Assembly: GCA_008711295.1 (NCBI GenBank) | Contig: VUYV01000231.1 | Coordinates: forward strand, 415,302-479,301 | Direction of reading: 5' to 3' | From: Anarhynchus alexandrinus | Lineage: Eukaryota > Chordata > Aves > Charadriiformes > Charadriidae | Length of the DNA: 64,000 nucleotides | Shown: positions 50,701-64,000 of the stretch, piece by piece | How the letters are laid out: the number at the start of each line of letters is the position of its first letter | Numbering within the stretch: position 1 is the stretch's first letter | Made by a program: the position numbers and the translations under genes | Notes under the pieces: model-generated | What the model saw: only the letters and a program-made list of their open reading frames with translations | Database searches by the model: none | Told to the model about the DNA's origin: nothing

Positions 50701-52760
50701 CTTTCACTGACCTCTAAGCCGTATACTGAAGTAGTGCATTGAAAATTGCGATGAGTTTTTAGCTCTTAAAGGCATCTCCAAACTTACTAGTTGGATATCT
50801 GGCTGTAAGACAGCCTGACGTAACGGCAGTGGCTACCTAATAGCATATGGTAAGTCACAGAAGGAAGGCTGTAGATATGATTCTTTATGTCACTGTGCGC
50901 GTTGCTCTTCAGTTTTCTAACAGTTTAGACTGAATTAGAAAAATCCTTTTGGAGTCGTTGTATAGCATATTAGTCAAGCTCTGTATTCTTTGTTTGACCA
51001 AGAGATGTGTATATATCTGTGTTTCTAGATGTCTCAGTTTCAAACCCAGTTGTTAAATTACAAGTACTTGAACTGAAGAGTCCCTCTTTAGTCTTTTAAG
51101 TTGTGGGGTTTTGATGGTTGAATCATATTTAGATTGGCAAACACAGCTGCTACCATGTCAACACTTAATTATTTCCTTCTGGACGTTTTCTTTGGCACTT
51201 ATGTTAACATGGGTGTGCAAACAAATCTTCCTTTCTTCTGCTTTCCAATGTAATGCATGAATTGGGAATTAAAGGAGATTTTTTTTTTCATTACTCTTTC
51301 CATAATAGCAACTTTTTGAGCGACAGCTTCCAATTCTGCCTGCATGTTGGTTGAACTGAAACCTAAAAAAAGTCACAGCAAAAACATGGTAGTATGTGGT
51401 GCTGCAGTTGTCATGCAGCACTTGCATTTAACTGCTGTTCTTAGAATGAAGAAGGTAACAACACAAAACAGTAATGGTGAGAAACTAATCCTTGTTTGTA
51501 CCAGTGTTTATTCAGTGTTTATGGTAATGATACTGGTTTAATTTCAGTAATAACTTTTTGTTGCCATTAGAATAACCTGAAGCATTAGGCTTTCTGGCCA
51601 TTTGGTGTATCCTCTGAGTGTTTTTAGAGTAGAAGTCTGAAATGTTTCCCTGGTTCTTCCCTCATCTTAATTTCTGCCAATTCTGTTATTACTGCTCATG
51701 ATGATACTGCAAAGGGTCTATTATCACAAGTGTCATTTCTTATCATTGTGGTGATCACTTAAGTAACTTTTAGGTCACCTCTCTCTGATCTGACTTACAC
51801 CACTTTTTCTTGTGATTCTGGAGGCTTTTCCTAGTCGCAGCGAACGCATTGTTACTGTTCTGATTCAGGTCTGTTCCATTTTCATATAGTTGCTGGTGTA
51901 ATTGAGTGAAGCTCCTGGTCTTAATGGTTCCAATAAAGAACAACTGTGTGGATTTACTCCATTTGCCTTACATGTGTACTTCTTTCTGCCCAGACAGTAG
52001 CTGAAATCATGGAAGAAGCAATTTCTGAACAGCTTGTCAGTCACCAACAGAACCGTATGTGCAGGAGACTTTATCCTTCTCTGTGCACAAGCCCATCTGT
52101 GCCACTGTTAATTCTGCTTGTTACAGAAGGTTAAGTCCTGCCCTTCAAGTTTTCACATGAGCAGACTAGGATATAGGTCTCTGGCACTACTTTCTTCCAT
52201 CTCGCCAACCACTCACGTTAAAAATTTTTTTTTGCGATGTCTCCCTCTTCTCCAAGATAATTGCTTTGTCAGTGTGTCTAGAAAAATAGCCTTGAGGAGG
52301 GATAGAGAGAATTTCTTCATACTCTTAGTTTCCCAAGTGAAATGTACAATTCTTATTTTTACAGAACTTTTGCTGTCCTGTCTGCAGTGGCAACAGATGG
52401 CTTTGAAACCCAGCCTTCATAAGTTTAATTGTCAAAAGGGTCCTGCCGCTGCCTCAGGCTGCGAGGTATAATAGAAGTATCTCCCCTGAACACGATGCAG
52501 AACATGTCTTGCTCGTACTGGCACCTGGGACTATGTTGGCTGTGACTGTATTTCTAGAAAAGAAGCTTGTTTAATAGTCTTATAAAATCCTGAAGGAGAG
52601 TGAATGGTTCTGTCCCCTTGCTGGTGACAAATATGAGTGCTGAGGTCCCCTAGACAAAAGCTTGAACTGTGAATTTAAGTGCAACTTATAATGTAGGGGG
52701 GGAGAAGGGAGGAAGTCTTGTTATGAATGCGATTCAGTCACTGACTGTCTCATACACCTT

Positions 52761-52806
52761 AAAAAAAAAAAAAACACCAAACAAAAAAAAAAACAACCCA
52801 AAACAG
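52761..52806. repeat. A-rich low-complexity tract
   Basis: Two A runs of 11-14 bases separated by ACACC and CAAC elements. Confidence 0.9.
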
Positions 52807-53605
52807 CGAGTGTCTGTTCATCTTCAGTGGTACTCCTTGAGGACTTTAAAATAATGAAGTGTAAATCATCAATGGCAATGGGGATCCTGAAGACATGCTA
52901 GTGATTACTGTCTGCATACTGGGGAGCTGATGAAGCTAACTCCAAAGGATGTAGGCTACTGAGTCTTTGCTAGTTTGTGAAGATGACTGTGGTAGGAGTT
53001 TGTGGTGGGTTCCCTTGGGTTCCCTTCCTGATACCTTGCTGCTTGCCAAAGGCAGGCAGGCTGGTACTTGCTGAGAGAGACCTTTCTACAGTTTGGTAAC
53101 GGTGTGGCGTTTTCCTGCAGCAATTGGATGTATCTGCATCTGTGCAGCTCAGTGGCACATGATCTCTCAGTTCTTGGAACTACGTAGCTGTTTAAGTAGC
53201 AGATGCTCTGAGAACTTGCTAGTCCATTTTTTTAGCAATGATTTCACCACCTCAAAAGAAGGAGGCTACCTAGTGTGCATCGGGCTATTTGGAGCTGGCG
53301 TTATTGCTAAAAGGTTGCAGGTATTTGCTTTTTAAATAAGTGATAATGGAACAAATAAAAAATAATAAGCAAAAGGTGTTATTAAGACGATGACTGATTA
53401 TAAGATTTCTCCCTAACTTTTTTTTTTTGCTACTACGTAAGAGTGATTAATAAGGATCTGTGGTCTACCCTGGTGCTGTCATGTCCTTGAAACTTCTCAG
53501 AACTGCATCTTACTTGCTGTTACTGTTAAATAGTGTTAGTTGAATCACTCAGAACACCCTTAAGAGATAACAGTCTGATAATGGGTTTGTCACTTGTTAA
53601 GATAT

Positions 53606-53857
53606 GTAACAGGACAGAACCAGAGGCAATAGGCACTGGAACACAGGAGGTTCCCTCTGAACATCAGGAAGAATTCTTTTCACTGTGATTGAGCAGTGGT
53701 ATAGGTTGCCCAGAGATGTGGAGTCTCCCTCCTTGGAAATATTCAAAAGCTGTTTGGACATGGTCCTGGGCAACTGCCTCCAGGTGGCCCTGCTTGAGCA
53801 GGTGGGACGGAACAGATGACCTCCAGAGGTCCCTTCCAACCTCAACCATTCTGTGAT
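53606..53857 (+). mobile_element. CR1 LINE 3' fragment, + orientation
   Basis: A CR1 3' end on the + strand: it begins near the region encoding the ORF2 C-terminus (GGTTCCCTCTGAACATCAGG), continues through GTTGCCCAGAGATGTGGAG and ends with GGTCCCTTCCAACCTCAACC and ATTCTGTGAT. The reading frame is broken by small deletions. It is the only CR1 in the window that points the other way. Confidence 0.9.
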
Positions 53858-53921
53858 AATTCTACTAGTGTATTTTGAAGTTTAGTGTAGTGCAGCTCTG
53901 CTCTTCAAATTCAGATCTAGA

Positions 53922-53990
53922 AGTCATAGAATCATAGAATGGTTGAGGTTGGAAGGGACCTAGAAGATCACTGAGTTCCAAAATGATTTT
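53922..53990 (-). mobile_element. Very short CR1 3' end, - orientation
   Basis: Starts with TCATAGAATCATAGAATGG and continues GTTGAGGTTGGAAGGGACC, the reverse complement of a CR1 3' end, then stops within about 70 bases. This is an extreme 5' truncation. It lies 64 bases from the end of the oppositely oriented CR1. Confidence 0.88.
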
Positions 53991-56900
53991 GGAAAAACCA
54001 GTCAGAGTCCTGGTGTTCTTTTCCAGTCTTGCCTGGGCCTTAACTTAGTCAATAAACAGCCTTATGGTTGGGATACAGGTTATCTTTCATACAGAAGGGT
54101 GCAACCATTGTTGGAATAGGCTTCTTATGGAGGATTGGTGGTGTCTATCTGGCAGAATTTCACTTCTAGAAATAGAAAAGAACTAGAACTAATGGGATTT
54201 GCAAATTTGCTGATACTAAGGTCAAACAAGCAATTTGTATATGAAGAGAGGAGAAACTAGGCTAAATCTAGTCCCGTTTTTGAACTCTAGCGACAACCAT
54301 GTTGGAAAGGAAGAGTTGATATTTCTTATTTGCTTTCTGCTTAAAGTTGAACAATGGAAGGAAAAGAATTATTTAGGTGTTGGTCTACAGGACTTTGTCA
54401 TGTCTTAGAAAGCTACTATGTTTTAAGAAGTTAGTTCTATAGGTGTATCCTTACTAACATCAACAAGTACTATTTACTGAGTAAAATGACAGACAGCAAA
54501 GATGTATTTATGGACCCTCATTTGCCTGCCACTGTGGTATCTGTACCACTGCTAGGCTAAGCAGGCACCCAGCCAGGTTTAGATTCTTGGGCTGGCTATG
54601 AGGGGCTGTTTTACCTTCTGTCCAAAAAAACAAATCTAAAGGGAAATGAAATCTAAAGTTTGGGTGTTGAGCAAAATATTGGGCCAAAGTATTATGATTG
54701 ATTTTTGTCTTCCTTGTCAACTGGATGGTACTGATAATTTCTTACTGAGTTACCTAGCTGGGAAGTAACAATTCAAAGCTCTTACACTACTGCCACAGCT
54801 GCTGAAATTCAGGAAGTATAAAACCCATTCATTCTTTCCTGTTGTTTAAAAATTAAAGCAAAAAAAGTGATAACACTGAGTTCATTTGCAGATTTGTTAC
54901 TGTCCTTCAAATGCACTTTATATCATCTGCAAGACATTAAAACCATGAGAAGCACTCAATATTATGTTAACTTTATAAACATCATAAAACTAGGCTCACT
55001 TATTGAATATCTCCGAGCGCTTAGAGAATCTCAAATTGTTGAGAAGGGAGAACTTACTGAGGTAGGGAACTGCTATCATGAATAAAGTTCTTGCCTTTTA
55101 GCTGATGTCCAGTTTGTTTTGTTGATACAAGCCTATTGTTGTTGGAAATTCCTATTAGAATAAGAGTAAAAATGTACTACTGAAATCATGTTGTTTCATT
55201 CAATTCACTGAATAAATATGGAACTTCATTTCAGATTTGGAGATAAGATGTTAGAATTTTCCACGGGATAGCTGAATCATAGGCTTCTCCCCACAAACAC
55301 GCTTCATTTCACAGCTTATTTTCCTATGTATAATATACTATATTGTACCATGCTTTTTGAAGTTCAACAGAATCAACACTTCCACTTGAAAATCAACAGC
55401 AGAGCCATTGCCAGCGTGTCACTTTGGCAGATGAGACTTGTTGTTTGTTTGCTTGTTTTGTTGTTTGGTGTTTTTTTTAAAGAAAAAGGAAAAAAAAACC
55501 CCAACAAACTGCTGTCAGGCTTTCACCTAATGGAGTATTTTATATGGGTGACTTGTAAATTATTTTTTTTTCCTTTATTGCAGGAACATTTAAGTATACA
55601 AGGTCACTTTCTTCTGCCATGTCATATGCATGCAATGGCTGGTGTACTGAAGGTCCCTTAGTGGTGGTAATCATACATTTTAAAAGATCAAATTTCAAGT
55701 AATGGGACACCATTGAATATTTTTAAATGCATACAAGGTCATTGTCATCAGGCAGGCTTTAATAATCTCCTTTCAGTCCTGGTTGATTAGTTTGATAAGC
55801 TGAGCAGGGAAGATGTAACTTCCCATTTATTTCTAGCTGTATTGTCAGCCATCTCTTTATTTTTAAACAAGTGACTTCCTTAATTTCATAGTAATTTAGC
55901 GGTAGAACACTGGCTGTATCTGTGTATCATCAAGTGACAGTGTTCTCACTTTGGGAAACATTTGTGGGGCTTGTCTGTGGTGGCTACTGCTTCCTACTTG
56001 AAAAGGCTTGGTTTCTGGGGTGTGGCTCAGCATTTGAAAACATCCATGTTTTCCTATCTGGATGCTGTTTTGATCTTGACAATCCAGACATAATGATGGT
56101 TCACACTGAACTACCAAACATTCCTTGCTAAATGAACTTGCGTTATTTACTTTAGTATTACTAGAATGCATGGTTAGCATAAATGCACCCTCTGTTCAGT
56201 GCAAGATGAGAGTTGTTTGCTTCTGGTTTTCTCAAATTAAACTATTAAATAGCAGGTCGGTCTGCAGAGCCCTTCTGCAAAAGGATCATCTTTCTGTGCT
56301 GTTAAGTGAATTTTATATTCTAACCAAAAAAAATGTTTGTTTCTTGACTATTAGGAAGATGAAATGCCTTTCTTGTTATGGCCTATCTTGCAGAATTTGA
56401 GTTCTTGAGGGTTTTTTATTCTTAATATCATTGCTTAACAGTCCGCAAGTGCATTGCCACTTCATCCACCTTGTGATGGGTGACTTAAGAAGAGAGAAGG
56501 TGTAGGCTGTGCATCTGTTGTGCGTTACTTTTTCAATAAAATCATATCTCCTATATTAGCCTAGCCTAATATACTTACCACCCTTCCTTTCAGCTGTATT
56601 TGATAAGGAAACTAGGGATGAAGGATGGGAAAGCAGTTATTTATATGTTAGTATATATAACTTTAATTCTTGCTTCTTACTCTGGTTCACCAAACTGCTT
56701 TTTCACTTTTTTGTGGTTCTTTTTGGGCCTTGGAAATAATAGGGGTGTTCTGAGTAAATACAGGCAAGTCATCTTATGAAATGTTTTTGCCCAGTCTGTG
56801 AATGCTGCCAAAACATTTGCACGCAAGAATGTTTTGTGGAATGTTTGAGTGCAAACAAAAATCAGAAGGCATAGATTGGCTAGACTTGTGCTTGGATTGG

Positions 56901-59900
56901 CTTTGTTGAAGAAGGGAACTGAAGAAAACTGTTCTGATCCCCTAATTCCTCCCTGCACTGAGATTCTGAAACTGTTTTTCTGTGTATCAGAGTATCTGAG
57001 TCCCAGAACTATGGAAACTGCAATCATCTTTGGAATGCAATGGGCATGCGAAGTATTAACATCAAATCAAGGAGAAGATATCAACAAATTCCATTATCTG
57101 AATTGATGCAGTAGAAACTATGTATGTCTGGTAGCCTAAACACAGATTCTAAAAAATACAGTTTCCTTGATCTGCCACTTCTTGAAATTAATATTCCTTA
57201 AAAAACCCCACCAAACCTCTGTTCACAAAAGAAATATGTGAGTAAAGCTGAATAATCATAAATAAGAAATATAGGCGAGTAAAGCTGAAATAATTTCTTT
57301 TTATTAATGGAAACTTTAGAGTATTAAGGCAAGGTCAGTTTGCAGCCCAGGTTAAACCAGCAATAGTAATATTGTAAGTGGTATATAAAGACTTCTTTGC
57401 TGCAAGTGGCTGTAATGACACATCACAGGACTGGATACTCATGTTCAGTATTTGTTGCAATCAATACATTTGTATATTACCTTTTGTAAAGTGACAAAGC
57501 ATCATTTTAAAATTGTCAGAGCTTTGTCCCCAGGTGTCCCATTAACAAATTAATTCAAAACTTCCCTGCTTTGACTAAAACTTTATTCCAGGATTCTGCC
57601 TGCTGTATCCATAACCAGTTTGTACACCTGACTAAAATTGGTATTTTTTTCTCGGTGTTTATAAGAGCACCTGCATTTCCTGTGAGCCTTTGTAAGCTGG
57701 TTAACTTTTTGCTTTGTTCACATGAAGGGGACTCTCCTTTTCCCTCAGTCAGCATAGGAGACTTGCATTTAGACTTGAAGAGATGCAGAGAATCTTGCAA
57801 TGTGGCTGACTAGGTATGGTCATAATATTCACTTCAGGAAAATACTCTGCTGTCAGTCTTCCTTGCATAAGCTTCCATTGATCTCGGGTGTATCTTAGGT
57901 ACTATGTTTCGTTTCCTGACCAGATTAAATGCTGGCAATGCCTTGCACAAGGACTTTTTTTTTTTTTTAATGCTTCCCTATATGTCTCTGTAGAAAATGC
58001 CTTACTTTATGTCAAGGGTAGCTTTTTTCTCTTTTTAGACCTTCATCAAACTGGTGATGGTGTGAATGTGTAATCAGTTTATACATTTAAGTACCTTCCT
58101 CTCCTTGGTCACTTCCAGCTGTCATAGCAGAACTTCTGCCTGTCTTACTCCTTGGGTCCTGACCTTGCCTTCAGGACTGATGAACTGCATTCCCTGTTAC
58201 TGCTTCTGTTCCTGTGGTTCCTCTCACCTGGTTTTCTAGTTGTTCGGTGCATCAGAGGTGCTTCTATGCTTTTTGTCAGCGGCAGTTTTTATTAGACGCC
58301 TCAATTCTCTTGCAACTAGTAGGACTGTTAAATAAAACTAGCCCCAGGATAATTCTTGGCAAACTCTTCTGGTGATCTGTGTCAAGCCTGATGTTTTTTT
58401 CATCATCTTCTGTGGCCAGTTACTTAGTCACTTTGCAAATTTTCTACTAAAAAAAGGTCATTGCCAGCTTATTTTTTTTATGCAGGTGTTGTCAGGTTCA
58501 GATTAGGGAAATCTGTAGATCTCGTCTTTTTTATTTTAAAAGAAAATAAATTAATCTGTTACTGTTGACTTTGGTATTTCCTCCTGACTCTTTGACTTAA
58601 CCTGAAATCTTGCATGTTATTGATTGTAGTAGTGCTGATTTCTTTTCCCTTTTCTCCCCTCACCCCCAATGCTAAGACAGGTATTCTGTTTACTCTCCTG
58701 CCATCATAGAGTATCTCCCACTGTAGATTATTAAATGTACAATTTAATCTGCTTTTTCTTTCAGAAATCTGTAGCAGTATCATCTGGTTTCCTTAACTCA
58801 TGCTCAGGAACCTGTTACTTTTGATTCCGTGTTGGTTGTGATGGTTTCAAGGCCTGTTTCATAATAGACATTCTGGCTTTGTTTCTTTACTAAGAAACTT
58901 TCACTGCCAGGTTACTACTTTGCTTAGTTTCGATGTGTTGTTGAATAACTTTGTTTTCAATATATTTTAAATAATATTTTTTGAAAGTTTTAACTTTATT
59001 CCTGTACGTTAGTATATGAGGTGCAACTTCTTTAATCAGCTACTTCACTTCTTCTTGGGAGGTGTGGGGAAGCTGTTTATCTAGTTAGGCTTATTTCATC
59101 GTGCAAGTTATCTACTGCACTCTGCATCCCATAAGGCATTTCCAGATTTGTTTCCGCACATTTAATGAAGTGGCAGCTCAGCATTATCAATTTAGAGAGT
59201 CTGAATTTCTCAGCCTACCTGACTGAGGTACTAACTACTGACTGTTTACTTAAACTAGTTCCTTTTGCTTATTACTCGTTTGAGTCAGAGAGGTTAATAG
59301 CCTGTAATGCCCAATTCAAATAAAATAAAATCTGTACCAAGGCTGCTTTCTTGGAATCTACTGCAGACTCTCAGCACTCTGAACAGGACTGTCTTTTTTT
59401 AAGTGCTTTTTTTGGACCCAATCGGATTCTGTTCATTCTTTTGCAGTGGTACGTTTGGGTTATTTTAATCTATCACAGTTTTAAGTGGTGTACATTTTTT
59501 TTTTTGTTTGGGTTTCTTTGTTTGTTTTTTTTCGTGCACAAATACTTCACAATGTTTTATCTGGTCATGCCTGTTTACCAAGGCAGACTACTTGTCTGCC
59601 TCACCCCTGTTCTCATCTGTGTTAGGACTTTCAGTCCTCTATCAAACAATCAGAGATAAGAGTCCTTCTTGGCCACATCCTCATTTTCCTTTGCTAGTAC
59701 AGTGAGGTTAGATGTGGAGATTGTGTGGGTGCCCAACAACTTTCACTTCTCATGTTCATCTGTAAATCCCTTGTCACCTTGTCCTAGAGGGTCAGTGTCA
59801 TTGTCTTATGAATGAGAGTCCATCAGCTGGAGAGTCCTGCTGAGTGACCCTGAATACTCTTTCACCCATCTTTCTTTGTCCTTGTTATTTTAATACCTCT

Positions 59901-60139
59901 TTATCAAATCCCTTGAGATACAGCTTCAGTTGTTTGAAGTCCTGCCATATAAATAATCTTTAGATTTTCTGTGCCCTGCCCTATTCTGTTCTCTACCTGT
60001 AATTTAAGTAACCTTGAACACCCAGAAATAATATAGCTTCAGATCAGCAGGGAAATATACAAAGTGCAAGAAGGAAGGGGAAGGACCGACATGTGAATCA
60101 TTTGATGAGACTGTGAAAACATTCACTTAAATGTGACTT

Positions 60140-60234
60140 AATATATTTTTATATATATAAACATAAAAAACCATCAAGTTGCGTTTTAGTGAATATATAT
60201 ATTTAACTGAAAATATATATGTGTGTATATATAA
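60140..60234. repeat. TA-rich microsatellite cluster
   Basis: Several (TA)n and (TG)n runs separated by short unique spacers. Likely unstable and of low information. Confidence 0.85.
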
Positions 60235-63200
60235 CTTTATTTTCCCATGAAATCATAGATGTAGTAGTATCTGTTGCCAGAGTTTTTCAGCAGCTATTGC
60301 TACAGCTGAGGCAATTTTGCAGGTCACCAGATGCAGAGAAAAGCCTCTGCTAAATAAATAAATTCTGGAATTTGTAGACATCATAACTGACCACATCTAT
60401 TTCTTTTTTTCTGATGGAAAAATTCTCTGAATAAACTTACTGTGAATAGGTTGCAGCTTCTGCAGGATGGTATGTATTTGTTGTAGTGGATACTGGAGGA
60501 TGGTATATATTTACTCTGGATCTTGTAGTTTTAACATAATTGCTTTTTAATTAATGCTTCCATGAAAGTTTTGTGAACGTTTAGGCCTCAACTGTCCTAA
60601 CCTGAGGCTGATAATGGGTTTTGGAGTGGTTTTTTTGTGGGTTTCTGTGTATACATGCGCCACTAAGAGGAAAAGCAGAAGGCATTATACTTAGGTGTTC
60701 TAATTTTGGAGAGGAGATAAAAATCTCTCCAGTATTACCGATGACAAAAAAACAAATCACCTTTTTCTGGTATCTTTTTCTCTCCTGCTAATCCCCAGAT
60801 CCAGATTTAGTGGACAGTCATGTAAGGCTACTGTAGCTGCATGCTTACTTTCTCAGACTAATACCTTGGTTGCTTTGGCTGATCTCTGCTGTTCTTCCAT
60901 TCTTCTGCTTGTGTGGGTTTTTCTACTAATTTCTTAAAAGGCAGCATGTGGTATGTCTTTGCTCACTGCACCTTACATGGTGGTTTTAAATGTGGGGAGA
61001 GGGTGAGAGATTGGTTGGTGCCCAGGACTGTGTAGCCTCACCTGGCAGCCTGCCCTGCTCTGTCTGTATCTGGCTGCCTGAGAGCAGAACAGCTCAAGTG
61101 GGAAGAACCCCACGGAGTTCTAGGTTGCTCAGCTCTGATTCACGACAGCTAACATGTAGCATTAAGAGTATATTTATCCATAGTAGATGCACGATGTTGT
61201 GTATGTTGTGTTTGGTTTGTGTGTGTTTTTTTTTTTTTTAAATAACATTCATCTGTACTACACAGGTGGCTGTTACTGGCAGAGTTTTAAAGTAAAAATG
61301 CCTTCTGTAAGAGTGACAGATCTAGTATACAAAGTGCCTTCGGTATTCATCCCTATTTTTTATACTGTTTATCCACATTTTGGTCTGTTACTTGAGAAGG
61401 AAAAAATTTAATGGTAATGAGCATCATGATTTTGTGCTTTATCAGAAGTGGGTAAATGAAGTCTGTCTATGCCTGTACTGACAGTAGGGAGTCTTTCTGT
61501 TCTGTGGCAGCTCAGCCGGCAGTAGAGCATGGATATTCTAATGCAGAACACTGCGCATCAGGAGGCTCACTTTAAAAGTCTCTCTTAAGCAACAAATAGG
61601 CATAGTTCCTTTAACCTGTTTTATCTAGCCTGGTCTGCACTTCAGAAATAGCAGGTGAGAGGACAGAAGCAGCTTGACAATACTACCTTTGGTCTTAGTG
61701 TAGTAGGTACTTTCTGGCAGACCTCCAGCTGGTGCTCTTACAGTGCACGCACAGCTCTGAGCAAACCTGGAGTTCAGCTCTAATGTGGCATTCAGTAATT
61801 AATATGGTCTGACAAATACTTTCTCTTCCATAAGTAGCGTTATTCTTCTTCTCCCCACTCAAAGACAGGGATGAAGAACACCAGAACTCTTAAAAATTAA
61901 GAGCTCATCTCAGTAAAGAAGAGAGAAGAGAATGGATGAGACCAGAGAGAGAACAGATAAAGGATACAAGCCAGGTGATTGTTTGGGGGTGGGAAAGGGA
62001 GGCATGTTTGAAGTCATGGCCTGAGGGAAAGTGGAAAGACTTGTCGTTGCAGCAGCGGCTTCTTTATTTTTTCATTTAACTCCCAAAATTGTAGAAAAAT
62101 TGTGGGCTCTTCAATTACATAATGACCTCTAAAATGAAGGTGAACAGAAATGCTGAATCTATGGAACACATTTCTAGCTGTCAGCCAAATTTTCTGCCTG
62201 AAATGTATTATCAGCTCAGAGAGGGGAAGTGAAGTCTGCTACATAGAATTCTTCCTTAAATTTTTTGAAATCCTTATTAGGTAAAAGAAGGCAGAAGAGA
62301 GAACTTGTTTCATGCTGTTTATTGGGGTGCTGCAGTCTCTGCTGCCGTAGCAGATTTGTACCCATTTGTGTATGTCATGCCAATACAAAGGCTGCAGGGA
62401 AGAAGGGTCAGGCTGCGTGCGTGTGCAGGAGACTCACTCCTCCTCTTCCTCCCCTGTGGTGCGTAGCTTGGTGGCACAGTAAGAAGCACGTGGGTACCAG
62501 GGCAGCTTGCTGGTAAAGGCAACGTCTTGACTGGAAATACAGGGCGAGAAAGATTCAGTACAATCTGCTAATAAAGCAACAAAGTGGCTTAGTTTGAGAA
62601 AGGACAGGTAAGCATGCTTCCATCACCTGCTGTAACTGGAACCAGAGTGGTGGAATGGGAAAGCAATTGGTCTCTTGAAAATAGTTCTGACTGAGTGTTG
62701 GAGACTTTAACTTTATCATCTTAACGGTTTGCTTCCTGCTTCTCTGTGGTAACATGCAACTGTGTATGCCTGTGCGCTTTTTCTAATGGGAAAATTTTTC
62801 TCTCCTTGAAAGACAGAAAAGCTGCAGGGGGGCTATTAAATTCTGAAAGCTATATTTAGCTTAGAGCAATTAAAGCTAGCACTGTGTAATGACACTTGTA
62901 ACTAGCTTATCCATCATGCAAACTATAAGACTGTTAATGTTTGGTTTCAGTCAGACTTGGCATTACTGGCAGCTTTTGCTTGCGTGTATCAAACAATTTT
63001 AGAAGGCATGTCTGTTGCAGGGCAAGTCACTTGCTTTCTTACTGTTCCCTGTCACTTTGTTCCTAGTTCCATTTGCAACATAATCCTGTGTTTCTTCCAA
63101 AAGGGGTAGTTCTGCTCTACTCTCCTGTCTGCAGCTGATTTGCTCTTTTCATCTCTGATATGCTGGCAGCACATTAATACAATGAACTGCTTCAGCAAAC

Positions 63201-64000
63201 GGTGTGGGTAAAAATCTGGCTTCTTTCCTGGTTAGTTATTAACTAGATTAATTTCCCACTCTCATTCCACTCTGCAGTCTTGCTGCTACTGGTTTTAGTA
63301 GGATTTGCAGTAGAAATAAATGGCTAACTTTGGGAAGGGACAGAATTGACTGGTTCCTCCCCAAGGGCCCTGTTCTGCTTGGTGCAGATTTACACCAAAT
63401 TACACTCTATTGCCAGATTAGGTCTTTGTTACATTCCTGGTAGGCTCTTTCAGAAATGCTTAAAATGTGTAGCTTCTCTGGGACTAACACAGTACAAAGC
63501 AGCTTAATGAATTGTTGTAGAGTTGTTACAAGGTCAATTATTGCATTTTTGTTCTTTTTTTTTTCCTTGGGTACCAAATAATTAATTTTCTCTGTTCTGT
63601 GTTAAATGAACATCCCTTTACGATGCTCACATGAGCTGTAGTCACCTACTGTGAGATATGTTTATTGTTCAATTTATCCTTCTATTCCAATGTATCAGGC
63701 TCTAGAATTTTTCTGTTATCTGTTTGTGAGTATGTCTGTGCAAGTGTGGATTACTTTTTGTTTCACAAGCCAAAAAAAAAAAAGTTATAAACAGTGCAGT
63801 GAAGCTGGTCTGGATTTCCCAGATGATTTTACAAAGTATGCACCTGTATTGCAAAATATTCAGGAACAAAATATCCTATGGATGCATTCCTATGCTCACT
63901 GATCAGGCTAGATCACTGCAGCACAGTGGTTTGCTGAGCAATGAGGAACATGGGACCTTTTTTGGACCAGCAAGTTGTGGGGAAAATTTTGTTTTGGGAG

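Larger units (their letters stand above)
47661..64000 (+). other. OSBPL3: Probable first intron of OSBPL3, no coding exon seen
   Basis: AT-rich sequence to the window end with no reading frame resembling the OSBPL3 N-terminus, PH domain or any other known protein. Human OSBPL3 has a long first intron, so 16 kb without a coding exon fits. It holds two opposed CR1 ends (53606-53857 and 53922-53990), A/T-rich microsatellites and many T runs. If the OSBPL3 call is wrong this is simply gene-free DNA. Confidence 0.45.

Noticed and set aside
47661..64000. First coding exons of OSBPL3
   Set aside because: No + strand frame matches the N-terminus or PH domain; they are probably beyond the window.
1..64000. 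CRISPR arrays, operons, prokaryotic mobile elements, tRNA or rRNA genes
   Set aside because: The sequence is vertebrate nuclear DNA. No regular repeat-spacer array was seen and I recognised no tRNA or rRNA, although a tRNA covariance search was not possible.

Overview
The window is nuclear DNA from a bird. Three things point that way: several 5'-truncated CR1 LINE copies carrying the typical (ATTCTATGA)-like 3' end, long terminal repeats of avian type, and a cytochrome c gene whose protein is bird-like almost residue for residue. Most of the 64 kb is AT-rich non-coding DNA with vertebrate spacing. Only one complete protein-coding gene can be supported: CYCS on the + strand, with an untranslated first exon in a CpG island and two coding exons at 8120-8288 and 8458-8606.

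Layout. 1-1014: solo-LTR-like or partial endogenous retroviral LTR on the - strand, cut by the window edge, with an internal degenerate tandem array. 1015-5483: unique intergenic DNA. 5484-6330: CR1 fragment broken by an insertion that holds a 217-base assembly gap. 6340-7560: CpG-island promoter of CYCS with NRF-1, CRE-like, CCAAT and GC-box sites. About 6905-9730: CYCS. 9731-46190: gene-free DNA with a second LTR-like element (22876-23492), two CR1 copies with open C-terminal reverse-transcriptase-polyprotein frames (32877-33630 and 44864-45440), a 26-bp perfect palindrome and a 15-bp perfect hairpin. 46195-47660: a second strong CpG island with a full CRE, a CCAAT box, a G-quadruplex motif and a good splice donor at 46967/46968. 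47700-64000: AT-rich DNA without recognisable coding exons.

In mammals CYCS and OSBPL3 are neighbours in the same orientation, with OSBPL3 downstream of CYCS. The second island lies downstream of CYCS and its donor is on the same strand, so it is most simply read as the promoter and untranslated first exon of OSBPL3, with the remaining 16 kb as its first intron. This is inference from synteny; no OSBPL3 protein sequence lies in the window. C7orf31, the expected neighbour on the other side, was looked for and not seen.

I found no convincing new gene system. The best items for a second look are His33-to-Asn in cytochrome c, the two strong inverted-repeat structures, a head-to-head pair of CR1 ends forming a 30-bp inverted repeat inside the putative OSBPL3 intron, a short upstream ORF in the putative OSBPL3 leader, the interrupted CR1 next to the CYCS promoter, and an unidentified protein-like stretch at 16274-16724.
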